Assembly (NCBI RefSeq): GCF_030463565.1 | Contig: NC_134643.1 | Location: 126,896,309-126,960,308 of the forward strand | Direction: 5' to 3' | From: Pelecanus crispus | Taxonomy: Eukaryota > Chordata > Aves > Pelecaniformes > Pelecanidae | Length of the DNA stretch: 64,000 nt | Part shown: in pieces, positions 1 through 11,420 of the stretch | Numbering within the stretch: the first letter of the stretch is position 1 | Layout of the letters: each line of letters starts with the position of its first letter | Notes under the pieces: generated by a model | Told to the model about the DNA's origin: nothing | Seen by the model: the letters and a program-made list of their open reading frames with translations, nothing else | Database searches by the model: none | Made by a program: the position numbers and the translations under genes

Positions 1-3000
1 TGGAAACCCCCTCCATGACGGGGATGCTGGGCGGAGAAGGGAGGATGGAGACTGCGCCCACGATGCCAACTGCGGAAGGGAGCTCACTCGGGGCATCTGC
101 CGCGAGCGAGGTGACCAGCCCCGTCTTACCAACAACGAAGACCCACACCACTGCTGCCGCCATGGGCACAGCGAGTGCCAGTGCTGCATCCCTGTCTCTC
201 AGGCCCAGCTCGGAAGCAATGAGCCACGCCTCCTCCTCCTCATCCTCCTCCTTCTCCTCCTCTCCGGTGGGCTTGTCGCCTGTGACTCCCAGCCCGCAGC
301 GAAGCAGCACCAGCGGGACTGCCGAGGTGAGCTTGGCCACCACATCCCACCCATCCACGGCACTCGCGTCCTCCGCTCCTGGCATTACGAGTGTTGGGTC
401 GAGCGCCTTGAGGCCAGAAGCCGCGACGCACAGCCAGGCTCCCAGCGTATTGAGTCCCAAGACATCGGCATCCACCTCCGGGACCTCCATGGCCTCTGCT
501 ACCACCGAGGCCAGACTTTACTCCACAATGGCCAGCGGTCTGGAGACCCAGGCAGTGCGGCTCAACTCCACACCTCTTGCGGTGGGCCAGGCCACGGCGG
601 AGGCCTCCTCGTCTTCCACGCAGAGCCCATTGCCTGCCTCGGACCCCAACTCAGCGGCTAGCCATGCCACGACTCCTCCCAAAGAAGGCCAGCCTCCCAC
701 CGGGAACCAGGGCAGCGCCATGACGGCTGAGCCCAATGCCAAGACGTCCCTTTCCCTCCACAACAAATCGCTGGAAACCCCCTCCATGACGGGGATGCTG
801 GGCGGAGAAGGGAGGATGGAGACTGCGCCCACGATGCCAACTGCGGAAGGGAGCTCACTCGGGGCATCTGCCGCGAGCGAGGTGACCAGCCCCGTCTTAC
901 CAACAACGAAGACCCACACCACTGCTGCCGCCATGGGCACAGCGAGTGGCAGTGCTGCATCCCTGTCTCTCAGGCCCAGCTCGGAAGCAATGAGCCACGC
1001 CTCCTCCTCCTCATCCTCCTCCTTCTCCTCCTCTCCGGTGGGCTCGTCGCCTGTGACTCCCAGCCCGCAGCAAAGCAGCACCAGCGGGACTGCCGAGGTG
1101 AGCTTGGCCACCACATCCCACACATCCACGGCACTTGCGTCCTCTGCTTCTGGTGTTACGAGTGTTGGGTCGGGCGCCCTGAGGCCAGAAACCATGACGC
1201 ACAGCCAGGCTCCCAGCGTATTGAGCCCCAAGACATCGGCATCCACCTCCGGGACCTCCACGGCTTCTGCTACCACCGAGGCCAGCCTTTACTCCACGAT
1301 GGCCAGCGGTGTGGAGAGCCAGGCAGCGCGGCTCACCTCCACACCTCTTGCGGTGGGCCAGGCCATGGTGGAGGCCACCACTTTGTCTTCCACGCAGAGC
1401 CCCTTGCCTGATGCAGACACCAACTCAGCGGCCAGCCATGCCACGACTCCTCCCAACGAAGGCCAGCCTCCCACCGGGAACCAGGGCAGCGCCATGACAG
1501 CTGAGCCCAACGCCAAGACGTCCCTTTCCCTCCCCACCATCTCACTGGAAACCCCCTCCACGATGGGGATGCTGGGCGGAGAAGGGAGGATGGAGACTGC
1601 GCTCACAACGCCAACTGCGGAAGGGAGCTCACTCGGGGCATCTGCCGCGAGCGAGGTGAACAGCCTCGTCTTACCAACGACGAAGACCCACACCACTGCT
1701 GCCGCCATGGGCACAGCGAGTGGCAGTGCTGCATCCCTGTCTCTCAGGCCCAGCTCGGAAGCAATGAGCCACACCTCCTCCTTCTCCTCCTCTTTCTCCT
1801 TCTCCTCCTCTCCAGCGGGCTCCTCGCCCGTGACTCCCAGCCCGCAGCGAAGCAGCACCAACAGCACTACCGAGGTGAGCTTGGCCACCACATCCCACCC
1901 ATCCACGGCACTCGCGTCCTCCGCTCCTGGCATTACGAGTGTTGGGTCGAGCACCCTGAGGCCAGAAGCCACGACGCACAGCCAGGCTCCCAGCGTATTG
2001 AGTCCCAAGACATCGGCATCAACCTCCGGGACCTCCATGGCCTCTGCTACCACCGAGGCCAGACTTTACTCCACGATGGCCAGCGGTCTGGAGACCCAGG
2101 CAGCGTGGCTCAACTCCACACCTCTTGCGGTGGGCCAGGCCACGGCGGAGGCGTCCTCGTCTTCCACGCAGAGCCCATTGTCTGCCTCGGACCCCAACTC
2201 AGCGGCTAGCCATGCCACGACTCCTCCCAAAGAAGGCCAGCCTCCCACCGGGAACCAGGGCAGCGCCATGACGGCTGAGCCCAACGCCAAGATGTCCCTT
2301 TCCCTCCCCACCAACTCACTGGAAACCCCCTCCACGATGGGGATGCTGGGCGGAGAAGGGAGGATGGAGACTGCGCTCACAACGCCAACTGCGGAAGGGA
2401 GCTCACTCGGGGCATCTGCCGCGAGCGAGGTGACCAGCCCCGTCTTACCAACGACGAAGACCCACACCACTGCTGCCGCCATGGGCACAGCGAGTGCCAG
2501 TGCTGCATCCCTGTCTCTCAGGCCCAGCTCGGAAGCAATGAGCCATGCCTCCTCCTCCTCATCCTCCTACTACTCTTCCTCCTTCTCCTCCTCTCCAGCG
2601 GGCTCCTCGCCCGTGACTCCCAGCCCGCAGCGAAGCAGCACCAACAGCACTACCGAGGTGAGCTTGGCCACCACATCCCACCCATCCACGGCACTCGCGT
2701 CCTCCGCTCCTGGCATTACGAGTGTTGGGTCGGGCACCCTGAGGCCAGAAGCCACGACGCACAGCCAGGCTCCCAGCGTATTGAGTCCCAAGACATCGGC
2801 ATCCACCTCCGGGACCTCCATGGCCTCTGCTACCACCGAGGCCAGACTTTACTCCACAATGGCCAGCGGTCTGGAGACCCAGGCAGTGCGGCTCAACTCC
2901 ACACCTCTTGCGGTGGGCCAGGCCACGGCGGAGGCCTCCTCGTCTTCCACGCAGAGCCCATTGCCTGCCTCGGACCCCAACTCAGCGGCTAGCCATGCCA

Positions 3001-4728
3001 CGACTCCTCCCAACGAAGGCCAGCCTCCCACCGGGAACCAGGGTAGCGCCATGACGGCTGAGCCCAATGCCAAGACGTCCCTTTCCCTCCCCACCAACTC
3101 ACTGGAAACCCCCTCCACGATGGGGATGCTGGGCGGAGAAGGGAGGATGGAGACTGCGCTCACAACGCCAACTGCGGAAGGGAGCTCACTCGGGGCATCT
3201 GCCGCGAGCGAGGTGACCAGCCTCGTCTTACCAACGACGAAGACCCACACCACTGCTGCCGCCGTGGGCACAGCGAGTGGCAGTGCTGCATCCCTGTCTC
3301 TGAGGCCCAGCTCGGAAGCAATGAGCCACACCTCCTCCTTCTCCTCCTCTTTCTCCTTCTCCTCCTCTCCAGCGGGCTCCTCGCCCGTGACTCCCAGCCC
3401 GCAGCGAAGCAGCACCAACAGCACTACCGAGGTGAGCTTGGCCACCACATCCCACACATCCATGGCACTTGCGTCCTCTGCTTCTGGTGTTACGAGTGTT
3501 GGGTCGGGCGCCCTGAGGCCAGAAACCACGACGCACAGCCAGGCTCCCAGCGTATTGAGCCCCAAGACATCGGCATCCACCTCCGGGACCTCCACGGCCT
3601 CCGCTACCACCGAGGCCAGCCTTTACTCCACGATGGCCAGCGGTGTGGAGAGCCAGGCAGCGCGGCTCACCTCCACACCTCTTGCGGTGGGCCAGGCCAT
3701 GGTGGAGGCCACCACTTTGTCTTCCACGCAGAGCCCCTTGCCTGATGCAGACACCAACTCAGCGGCCAGCCATGCCACGACTCCTCCCAACGAAGGCCAG
3801 CCTCCCACCGGGAACCAGGGCAGCGCCATGACGGCTGAGCCCAACGCCAAGACGTCCCTTTCCCTCCCCACCAACTCACTGGAAACCCCCTCCACGATGG
3901 GGATGCTGGGCGGAGAAGGGAGGATGGAGACTGCGCTCACAACGCCAACTGCGGAAGGGAGCTCACTCGGGGCATCTGCCGCGAGCGAGGTGACCAGCCT
4001 CGTCTTACCAACAACGAAGACCCACACCACTGCTGCCGCCATGGGCACAGCGAGTGGCAGTGCTGCATCCCTGTCTCTCAGGCCCAGCTCGGAAGAAATG
4101 AGCCACGCCTCCTCCTCCTCATCCTCCTCCTCCTCTTCCTCCTTCTCCTCCTCTCCAGCGGGCTCCTCGCCTGTGACTCCCAGCCCGCAGCGAAGCAGCA
4201 CCAGTGGCACCGCCAAGGTGAGTTTGGCCACCACATCCCACCCATCCACGGCACTTGCGTCCTCCGCTCCTGGCATTACGAGTGTTGGGTCGAGCACCCT
4301 GAGGCCAGAAGCCACGACGCACAGCCAGGCTCCCAGCGTATTGAGTCCCAAGACATCGGCATCCACCTCCGGGACCTCCATGGCCTCTGCTACCACCAAG
4401 GCCAGACTTTACTCCACGATGGCCAGCGGTCTAGAGACCCAGGCAGCGTGGCTCAACTCCACACCTCTTGCGGTGGGCCAGGCCACGGCGGAGGCCTCCT
4501 CGTCTTCCACGCAGAGCCCATTGCCTTCCTCGGACCCCAACTCAGCGGCCAGCCATGCCACGACTCCTCCCAAAGAAGGCCAGCCTCCCACCGGGAACCA
4601 GGGCAGCGCCATGACGGCTGAGCCCAATGCCAAGACGTCCCTTTCCCTCCCCAACACATCGCTGGAGACCCCTCTCATAATGCATTTCATGAAATCAACA
4701 TATATTATTCCTTTCACTGTAACTTGCT
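1..4728 (+). CDS. Giant Ser/Thr/Pro-rich tandem-repeat exon of a mucin-like UMODL1-related glycoprotein (5' end outside window)
   Basis: One frame is open from the first base of the window (the two leading bases complete a CTG codon) to a stop at 4746. The protein is dominated by Ser, Thr, Ala and Pro, the composition of O-glycosylated mucin domains. It consists of six repeats of 257-261 residues, each with a poly-Ser tract and N-glycosylation sequons such as NST. The array ends near 4663, and the last 20 or so codons are AT-rich and unrelated to the repeat. I end the exon at 4728 at a strong donor (T|GTGAGT). This leaves phase 1, which matches the phase-1 FN3 exon at 5603; the other donor, after 4718, would leave phase 0. 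Base composition changes sharply from GC-rich repeat to AT-rich intron. No signal peptide or start is visible, so the array continues upstream. The coding call is strong; assignment to the downstream exons is inference from phase and orientation. Confidence 0.8.
15..2333 (+). repeat. Higher-order repeat block 1 (units A1-B-A2)
   Basis: Type A units (15-785, 1560-2333) carry SHPST, APGITSVGS, GLETQA, LNSTP and QATAEASSSS. The type B unit (786-1559) carries SHTST, ASGVTSVGS, GVESQA, LTSTP, QAMVEATTLSS and PDADTNS. Within type A, A1 has QAVRLN and GTASASAAS, while A2 has QAAWLN, GTASGSAAS and SSTLRPEATTHS. Confidence 0.85.
2334..4676 (+). repeat. Higher-order repeat block 2 (units A1-B-A2)
   Basis: This block repeats the order of block 1. 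The unit at 2334-3116 has the A1 marks (QAVRLN, GTASASAAS), 3117-3893 has the B marks (ASGVTSVGS, GVESQA, PDADTNS) and 3894-4676 has the A2 marks (QAAWLN, SSTLRPEATTHS). The block is 2343 bp against 2319 bp for block 1. Some changes cross units (NSTTEVS in units 3, 4 and 5; SFSFSSSPAG in units 3 and 5), which suggests gene conversion after the duplication. Confidence 0.8.
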
Positions 4729-5602
4729 GTGAGTATTTCAATATGTAATACTATATTTAGTTTTCTAGATTGTGTTATGAATTCAGGTTTCTATTTGCCT
4801 AATTTTCTCTGATTTCATTTGTAATTTTTAGGTTTTTAGAATATGTCTTTTGAGTTGGGGATATGATGCAGGAATACGAATACTGCAGCAACTGAGATTT
4901 CCAAAAAGTGCAGCTCTAGTTTGTAGTTGTGTTCACAGTGACACACCTTGTGTTTACGCAGTGTTTTCTTCAACAAAGAGTATATGCAGTGCAGTTATGT
5001 TTCACGGGTAAGGTAATAGTATTGGGAACTTTAACTGATGTTGGTTATTTGAGTTTTAAAATTCCCGTCTATGGAGTATTAGAGGCAGTTCGTTCCTTGG
5101 GGGAATTCCTCCAAATTTCTTTGTGCTAACTCCCTTCTTTTTCGTTTCAATAGTAATTCTCTTCTAGTGAATCTTTAGTTTTAGCCAAGTGGCGCTCTGC
5201 CTACTACACAGAAAACATATTTATGAATCTTACTTCATTTTATAATGGCTTAAAAATTAAAGCAAATATGGAAATGAGGATAATGCATCCTTTTTCTATT
5301 CTGCACAAAAAAAAAAAAAGGGATAGATTTTCATTTTTAGAGCATAATAGTATTCTGTAGTTGGAATACAAATCTACGGGGTTAATCCTACCCTGATTTG
5401 GAGTTTTAGTGCTCTCATGGAATTCAATAGGAGATATGCACACGCATGATAAGGTTATAACTTGGTCTGTCACAACTTCCACAAAATCATTGCAGAGACT
5501 TTTTTTTTCCTTAGGCAATCAGTTGTGCATTAATACTGTATTCCTTGAAGACACACAGACTATAACTACAAGTCTTACAGGAATTTCCTTTTTGCTTTTT
5601 AG

Positions 5603-5854
5603 CTCCTATCACTTTCTCCATACAGCTGGAGAACGTGACCAGTACAATGATACAGTACAGCTGGAAACCTCAAGGTGGCAGAAGAGACAGTCCTTACAGC
5701 GCGCGTCTGCGGGGAGGCTCTCATGAAATAAAGAGAAGCCTAAATGAAACAAGCACTGCATTTGAAAATCTGCTTTCTGATCATGAATACCAAGTATCTG
5801 TGGATGTTTCAACTTGCTCTAAGAATGTCAGTACGTCCCTGACAGTTCGGACAG
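5603..5854 (+). CDS. UMODL1: FN3 domain exon 1 of UMODL1-like gene
   Basis: This 252 bp exon is flanked by a TTTTTAG acceptor and an ACAG|GTATTT donor and is phase 1 at both ends, the classic symmetric shuffling class for extracellular modules. It encodes one fibronectin type III fold: PITFSIQLENV (first strand), the conserved Trp in IQYSWKP, then LLSDHEYQVSV, the usual tyrosine-containing strand, ending LTVRTG. Sequons NVTS and NETS are present. It joins the repeat exon through a T|CT serine codon. It closely resembles the second FN3 exon at 8904. The gene name rests on domain order and on the position next to ABCG1, not on an alignment. Confidence 0.75.
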
Positions 5855-6848
5855 GTATTTCCTCAGGAACCTTTTCTTTTTTCCATTAGCGGACTAGCAC
5901 ATACATGGCCTGAAGATGAAGCCCTTTGTCACTGAGCACCTACCCAGACATGAATAAGCTATATACTGAAATGAATATATACTGAAATGAAGGGAGGCCA
6001 AACTTTCAGACACTAAAAGCCTGCAATTTTTTTGTAAGGCTAAGATACAAAGCCTTCCTTGTTCTCCTGCCGAATTCAAAACTTCACTGAACTAGAACTA
6101 CAGTGGTTCAACATGCCAGTCTCTCCCATCTCCATACTCTTTAACTGCCAAGCCTGTCCTGCTCCTGCATCTTCACATGCAAGTTGTGCACTTTTGGGTT
6201 CCCTGGCACATAGCAGCCAGCAGGTTTAAAGCCACAGTCCTCCTGTAGCCACTTAGCCTAGGAAAGCCCAGAGCCCTGCGTCTCCTACTGCTTGTTCACT
6301 TTGCAAATCTCACCTTCTTCTTCAGTAGAAGCAGCAGCTGCTGTATGGCAAATGCTTACAGTAGGATATGTCAGCATAGTGAAGTTCACAAGTGAAATAC
6401 CTATTCTATTAGCTGGAGTCTTGCACTGTCCTCCCATGGGACAGTATCTCTGATTCTGGGAGCAACTGTGCCTGGTACATGAAGCGACGTGTTGGAAGGA
6501 GCAGAGTCAATGCGCTGCAGGTCAAGGGCAGGCCTCTTGCAGGGACTGGTGTTCAAAGCTGCCTTGCTGTGAGGCACATACCCCAGGGGTATGGTGGTCC
6601 TTCCCCTTCACATCGTGTAACAGCTTGTCCTCTTCTTTCAGAGACACATCAAGTAAAATGTGAGGAATACAGCAGTCATGTGGTACAGAGTATTTATGAG
6701 TTCTATTGGGGCCAGCTGTGGTGCAGGGAGTTAACCTGTCTACATTCACCTCTGGTCAGCTCTGATCCTTAGAGGTACTTAGCTGCGGAAGCATTTTTAA
6801 ACAGTACCTATACCTTGGCTGGTTATTCTGTCTTTAATATCTCCACAG

Positions 6849-6961
6849 CTGCTGAAGTCTTTGATGGAACCACTCGGATTATCAATGAAGTTTTCATACC
6901 TGAATATCAGAACAAATCAAGTAGAGCATTTAAGGAATTTGAAACTAAGTTCATTGAGGAG
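6849..6961 (+). CDS. UMODL1: SEA domain 1, first half
   Basis: This 113 bp exon (phase 1 in, phase 0 out) follows a TCTCCACAG acceptor and ends GAG|GTATTT. It encodes AAEVFDGTTRIINEVFIPEY, then sequon NKSS and FKEFETKFIEE. This is the N-terminal strand, the conserved N-x-S-S turn and helix 1 of a SEA domain. Its length and phases are identical to the first-half exon of SEA 2 at 12825, which supports both models. Confidence 0.75.
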
Positions 6962-7294
6962 GTATTTTGCTTAGGAATTCTAAACCAAAATTTCTTTTCT
7001 GTTGGGCTCTTCCTAATGTAAATAATCATGAGGATCTGGGTACGAATAATCTTAACTGTGGATAGGAAAGACTGTGTGATCGTTAAAAACAAAGCAGTAC
7101 TTATTAAGGCCATACTTCTCATTTATATTGTTGTCCTCTGAGGCCCTGGTTTAAATGAAATTCTGTCTGGAAGTTATACATATTCTCCTACTATGAGAGA
7201 TGCTTCTAAATGAATTGTGGCCAGTATGTTCCTGTAACAATTCTTTATGTTAAAGGAGAAAAATAGATAATAACTTAAACTTTTTACCTTGCAG

Positions 7295-7514
7295 ATAGAA
7301 AAACATCTGCCACAGAAGATCCTAGAATTAATAAAGGAAAAAAAAATGCATATCGTAATTAATAGCATCAAGAATGGCAGTGTGATTGTGGTCTTCAACA
7401 TTGTGTTGGATGTAGGAGAAAATATAACAAAACCAGAGATTTCAGATGCTTTTACAGGAGCCCTTAACATGAGTACAGAATTGAAAGTGGATCTTAAAAA
7501 GACTCTTATAGAAG
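7295..7514 (+). CDS. UMODL1: SEA domain 1, second half with GSV self-cleavage motif
   Basis: This 220 bp exon (phase 0 in, phase 1 out) has acceptor TACCTTGCAG and donor GAAG|GTATG. It encodes IEKHLPQKILELIKEKK, then IKNGSVIVVFNIVLD, followed by a C-terminal helix region ending TLIEG. The GSVIVV stretch (Gly codon at 7376) matches the G|SVVV site at which SEA domains of membrane mucins cut themselves during folding. Sequons NITK and NMST are present. Self-cleavage is therefore plausible but is inferred from family knowledge. Confidence 0.8.
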
Positions 7515-7692
7515 GTATGAATTTGTTCGTCACTGTGAATTCAAGTAGTAGTGTATATTTCACTGACAATAACATCCAGTGAAATAGAACTTAGGTGGGA
7601 AAAGGCAATTGCAAATAGTATTCTTTTTATCTCTTTTTCCAATGCTGACTTAAAACCTTCCTCTTTTTCTGTTTTGTTTAACTTCACTGTAG

Positions 7693-7851
7693 CAAGGAAT
7701 AGTTGTCAGCCAGGATTAAATGACTGTTCCCAACATGCTACCTGTACTGCTGAAGGAGCAAGTTATTCCTGTCAATGCAACAGAGGATTCACGGATAACA
7801 GTCCCCGAGTTCCAGGGAGAGTTTGTCAGCAAAAGCAGCATCTACCTTCAC
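7693..7851 (+). CDS. UMODL1: EGF-like domain exon
   Basis: This 159 bp exon, phase 1 at both ends, has acceptor TTCACTGTAG and a weak donor TTCAC|GTAACT. It encodes six cysteines spaced C-x6-C-x5-C-x8-C-x1-C-x15-C, an EGF-like pattern with a long last loop (C-N-R-G-F after the fifth Cys). About seven polar residues follow the last Cys. It sits directly after SEA 1, the same FN3-SEA-EGF order as in UMODL1. There is no calcium-binding D-x-D/E start signature. Confidence 0.75.
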
Positions 7852-8096
7852 GTAACTGCTTTATATTCTTTTTTTTTTTTAAATAAGCTTTAAAAAATTG
7901 CATATAAGCTCGTTTCCCTCTCCTGGCCCTGGGGATTTTATGTGAGAATGGGTACCATAGTTAACTATTTAGGCAAACAATGGAAGCGTATTTCGTGGGC
8001 TTGTTTTTTGAAAGTTGTTTATGAAAATAAATAGCATAAACTTGGTGAAACTCTAAAAGAAATTCTACTTACTGACTCCAAATTGCTATTTTACAG

Positions 8097-8195
8097 AACA
8101 GATAACTACAGCCCCTCCAGAAAGTACTACAGCAAGATTTACAGGTTCCACAGCTAATGCCATTTTCAGTACCACTTCTGCATCAGGACCTTGCA
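8097..8195 (+). CDS. Short Ser/Thr-rich linker exon
   Basis: This 99 bp exon, phase 1 at both ends, has acceptor ATTTTACAG and donor TTGCA|GTAAG. It encodes QITTAPPESTTARFTGSTAN followed by a Ser/Thr-rich end with one Cys. It looks like a short O-glycosylated spacer between the EGF-like domain and the second FN3 domain. The exon is small, so support comes mainly from its good splice sites, continuous phase and composition. Confidence 0.6.
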
Positions 8196-8903
8196 GTAAG
8201 TAAATATTTAATAACGAATACCAGAATAAAAATTATCCAAGATGAGTTATTAAAATCAGATACAATATTCTTGTTCATCAGTCATATCAGCTGTGAAGTA
8301 AAATCTCTGGATGTAACTTCAGAAAGGGAAGCCTGGGAGAAACACTGGAAATACATGATTATACAAATATCAATTAAGGCAGTTTCCTACACCTTGGTAA
8401 AGCCCTTCTGGATGCAGTAAGGTTCCACTGGATGCCTACCACCAGTGATAAACCACTGTGATAGGTGATTTTTCTTAATGTTTTTTTGAAGCATATTTAT
8501 TAAATGCCTATCTACTGCTCTAAACTTAGGGTTTCCTGGTGGCTTTTTAGTAATCCACCCTCCTGATGATATCGATATGAGTCAAATAGCAGCCGACCTC
8601 AGAACACTCATCAGAGCAGCTGCCTTGCCTGCAGTGAGAAAGACTAGAAGCAAGTAGAAAGACACCCATTTGTGTTTTGGAGCCATCAAATAAAATACAT
8701 TAATGTATGATTTACATCCATAGAGCAAACAGTTTATTTCTGCTTTTGCGGGAGAATGGGGTGAAAGGCTGAAATCAGCCCTAAGAAAACTCACAGAGAT
8801 ATATATTGATTAAATTTGTATTTTTTTCCTTCAATATTGAATGTGTAGAATTGAGAAATGAAATTAACTGTCTTCAGCTGCATTAAACTTTTTCACTTTG
8901 CAG

Positions 8904-9146
8904 TGCCAGTGTCCATCAAAGTTCAGAATGTGACTGGGGAAGCAATACAATTCAGCTGGACGGGTGGCAGGAGAGGCAGCCTCTACATTGTCTCCCTCAT
9001 GGATGGAAAGCAGGAGATAAATAAAACCACTACAAAAGAGACAGAAGCTATGTTTAAACATTTACTTTCTGGTCATGCATACACAATATCTGTGGCAGTA
9101 CTAGCTTGTGCTGAGAGTACCTGGACTTCAGTCAGTGTCCAAACAG
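8904..9146 (+). CDS. UMODL1: FN3 domain exon 2 of UMODL1-like gene
   Basis: This 243 bp exon, phase 1 at both ends, has acceptor CACTTTGCAG and donor ACAG|GTATTT. It encodes PVSIKVQNVTGEAIQFSW, then LYIVSLMDG, and HLLSGHAYTISVAVLAC, ending VQTG. The FN3 hallmarks (Trp in strand B, Leu-x-x-x-x-x-Tyr-x-x-x-V in strand F) line up with FN3 exon 1, and the two donors are nearly identical, so the pair probably arose by duplication. Sequons NVTG and NKTT are present. Confidence 0.75.
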
Positions 9147-9989
9147 GTATTTCCTTGATCATCCTATAATTTCTTTTTAATGAATATACTCTGAGAATAT
9201 CTTTTTACAATAGATTTGGATTTGATTTCATAGACTATTATTCCTGTAAGTCATCTTTTTTTATCTGACTCATTCCTTTACTTGGATAGGGTTACTTGGA
9301 TTAAATGGGAATTTGCGAGAGTAAGTGCCTATTCTGTAAAATTTCTAACCATGCTGTATTGTTGAACCAGATAATTCTGTACAAAAGTCAAGATATTTTG
9401 GTTGTAAATGTACCAGTAAGTATTCTGGTAATGTGAAGTTTAGGTTGTACATGCTTTTGTGAATGCAGGCAGTCCTTAATTGTCATTGTTATCTTTTTAA
9501 TTTCATCCTAGGATATAGACATTAAGACAGACTGTTTAATTGTATCACTGTACTAAATCATAAAAAGTAGAATATATGCTATATTTTTTCTCAGAATTTC
9601 AGATACACCTGGAAAGTATATTTTGGGAAGTATATACTGCTGGATGCTTACATCCTTTCCCTCAGCCAAATGCTTTTGACTAAACTTTTCATATCATGTA
9701 CAGGGCCTCCCAGGTGACATTGTCTTTCTTACAAGCCATTTAGGGATTGTACATATAACCTGGATCCAACATTTTAGCCTCCAGAGGACTCAACAGGACC
9801 GTCTTAATTGAAATGTCTGTGGACTGATAGAGATCATGTCATGGGTACCTCTGCAAAAAATGTTGCAGGCAGACAGGAACTTGCTTTTCTTGAAAGGTCT
9901 TCCTCTGCCCACACAAAAGCCTGTGTAGGGCCCTTAGAGCAGTGCTGAGCCTGAGATCCATATCTGCCCCTAAAAAAGATTTACAACAA

Positions 9990-11420
9990 GTGGTCTGTTA
10001 AGTATAGCTATGTAGTTACACGGTAAAAACCATAGAGGGTTCTCATCAACTCATTTATAAGCCATCTTGAAAGGCTTCAGGGATTTTTCCTCAGCTATTC
10101 CAAATGGAAAGCAGTTCCAGAACTGCAATGCTCTGATGTTCTGATAACACTATCAAATTGCCAGCCTAAAAGTATCCATAGCAAATCAATATCCATTTCC
10201 TTTTGTGCCAACATTGCCCTCTAACTTAAATAGTTCCCCTCTCTTCCTTTCCTCATATTGTGTTCTCCCTCCCTGATATAATTATAAAATTTTTCTACAG
10301 ACAGTGCTCTCAGCCTTTGTTTGCTAGACTTGGCAAGCCATTCTTTCCTAGTTTCCTTTCCTAAGAAGAATTCTTCTCTGCCTTGGAGGTTCCCATCACT
10401 CTTCATTTTTTTGAAATAGAAGTCACCTTTCTTAAATGTGGGTGGCTGGGATTACACGCAGCCATCCAGTCAAGCTTGGACCATTGTGTTTACCATATCA
10501 TTAGAATTCCTGTTTCTGCTGGAAGTGTGTTCAACGATGTGTCATACGACTACACATGCTTTTTTCATAGCTACATCACATCTGTGATCAGTTCAGGCAC
10601 TGAAGTACTTTTCTCTTCAATGCTTGTGCTGCCAGGTTAGAGAAGACATTTTTATTATTAATGCCTAAATGGACAACTTTCAGGAAATGTCATCCGAGTG
10701 CTGCTGTTCCAGCATTAGCTTCATCCAACTCTTTCTGGAAGATATCTCAATCCTCCCCTGTAATAATGACACCTACTAACTTTGTGCCATCAGCAAATTT
10801 TATGAGCAAACTCCTGCATTTTCTGGCAAGATCCATAATGGAAATGTTGAACAAGTTCTACACCCAGACTGATTCTCAAGGAACACCACACATAATATCC
10901 CTCTAAAGCAAGGTTTCTTCTTTTAAAGCTACTTATTGCCATCTCCGCATTAGTCAATTCCTTTAGACAAATCTTTTTCCACTAAAAAAATACCACCTGG
11001 CACTGTATAATATTGCTTTTCTGTCATTGGAAGAGATCTGAAAGTCAGCTTGTCAAAGAAAGCTACTAGGTTATTTTGGCATGATCCACTTTTGATAAAA
11101 CTGTATTGCACTTTATCATACTTCCTTTGTGGCTGAGAAAATTTTCATTATTTCTTTTAATATCCTTTGAAAGAGCTAACTTGACTTTTGGCAATTGTTA
11201 CTTTTTTCCAGCATTTCTTGACCTCTAAAACATAACTCTCTTTGTTGCAACCTTGTTTTCAGTTCTCTAGTGGATTGCCTGATTATTCTCAAAACCCTTC
11301 TAGGGCAATTATTCTAGCAGTTAAATGTGTGGTTCCTTGTTATGGACTTACCCTCTATCTTAGGACCACAGAGCCAAGGAATTCTTATCATAATTTCCAT
11401 TCAAATCTTTCAATACTCCA
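9990..11420 (-). mobile_element. Decayed CR1/L3-type LINE, minus strand
   Basis: Read on the minus strand, 10740-10905 gives a broken reverse-transcriptase core resembling VPQGSVLGPVLFNIF followed by a degenerate KFADG-TKLVG (the F/YADD site is damaged). Sequence around 10060-10180 resembles the conserved 3' part of CR1 elements (TTCTGGAAC ... GATAAAT). There is no intact frame. It is an old inactive copy inside an intron; the ends are approximate. Confidence 0.6.

Larger units (their letters stand above)
1..4676 (+). repeat. In-frame tandem array of about 771-783 bp units
   Basis: Six full units, counted from the codon after ETPS: 15-785, 786-1559, 1560-2333, 2334-3116, 3117-3893 and 3894-4676. 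Their lengths are 771, 774, 774, 783, 777 and 783 bp, all multiples of three. The length differences come mainly from the TCC-rich poly-Ser tract near residue 70 of each unit. Bases 1-14 are the end of a further unit, so the array is truncated by the window edge. Confidence 0.95.

Noticed and set aside
240-4741. Long antisense frames (up to about 258 codons) opposite the mucin repeats
   Set aside because: They recur in every unit because the period is a multiple of three and the DNA is GC-rich. They break at the unit edges, encode low-complexity protein and are shadows of the plus-strand frame.
6642-6689. Possible 48 bp exon (phase 1 to 1) between FN3 1 and SEA 1, encoding ETHQVKCEEYSSHVVQ
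   Set aside because: Splice sites and phase fit, but it is tiny, carries one unpaired Cys and no domain, and the exons on either side join well without it.
10383-10906. Plus-strand frames of 81-85 codons
   Set aside because: They lie opposite the decayed minus-strand CR1/L3 reverse-transcriptase remnant.
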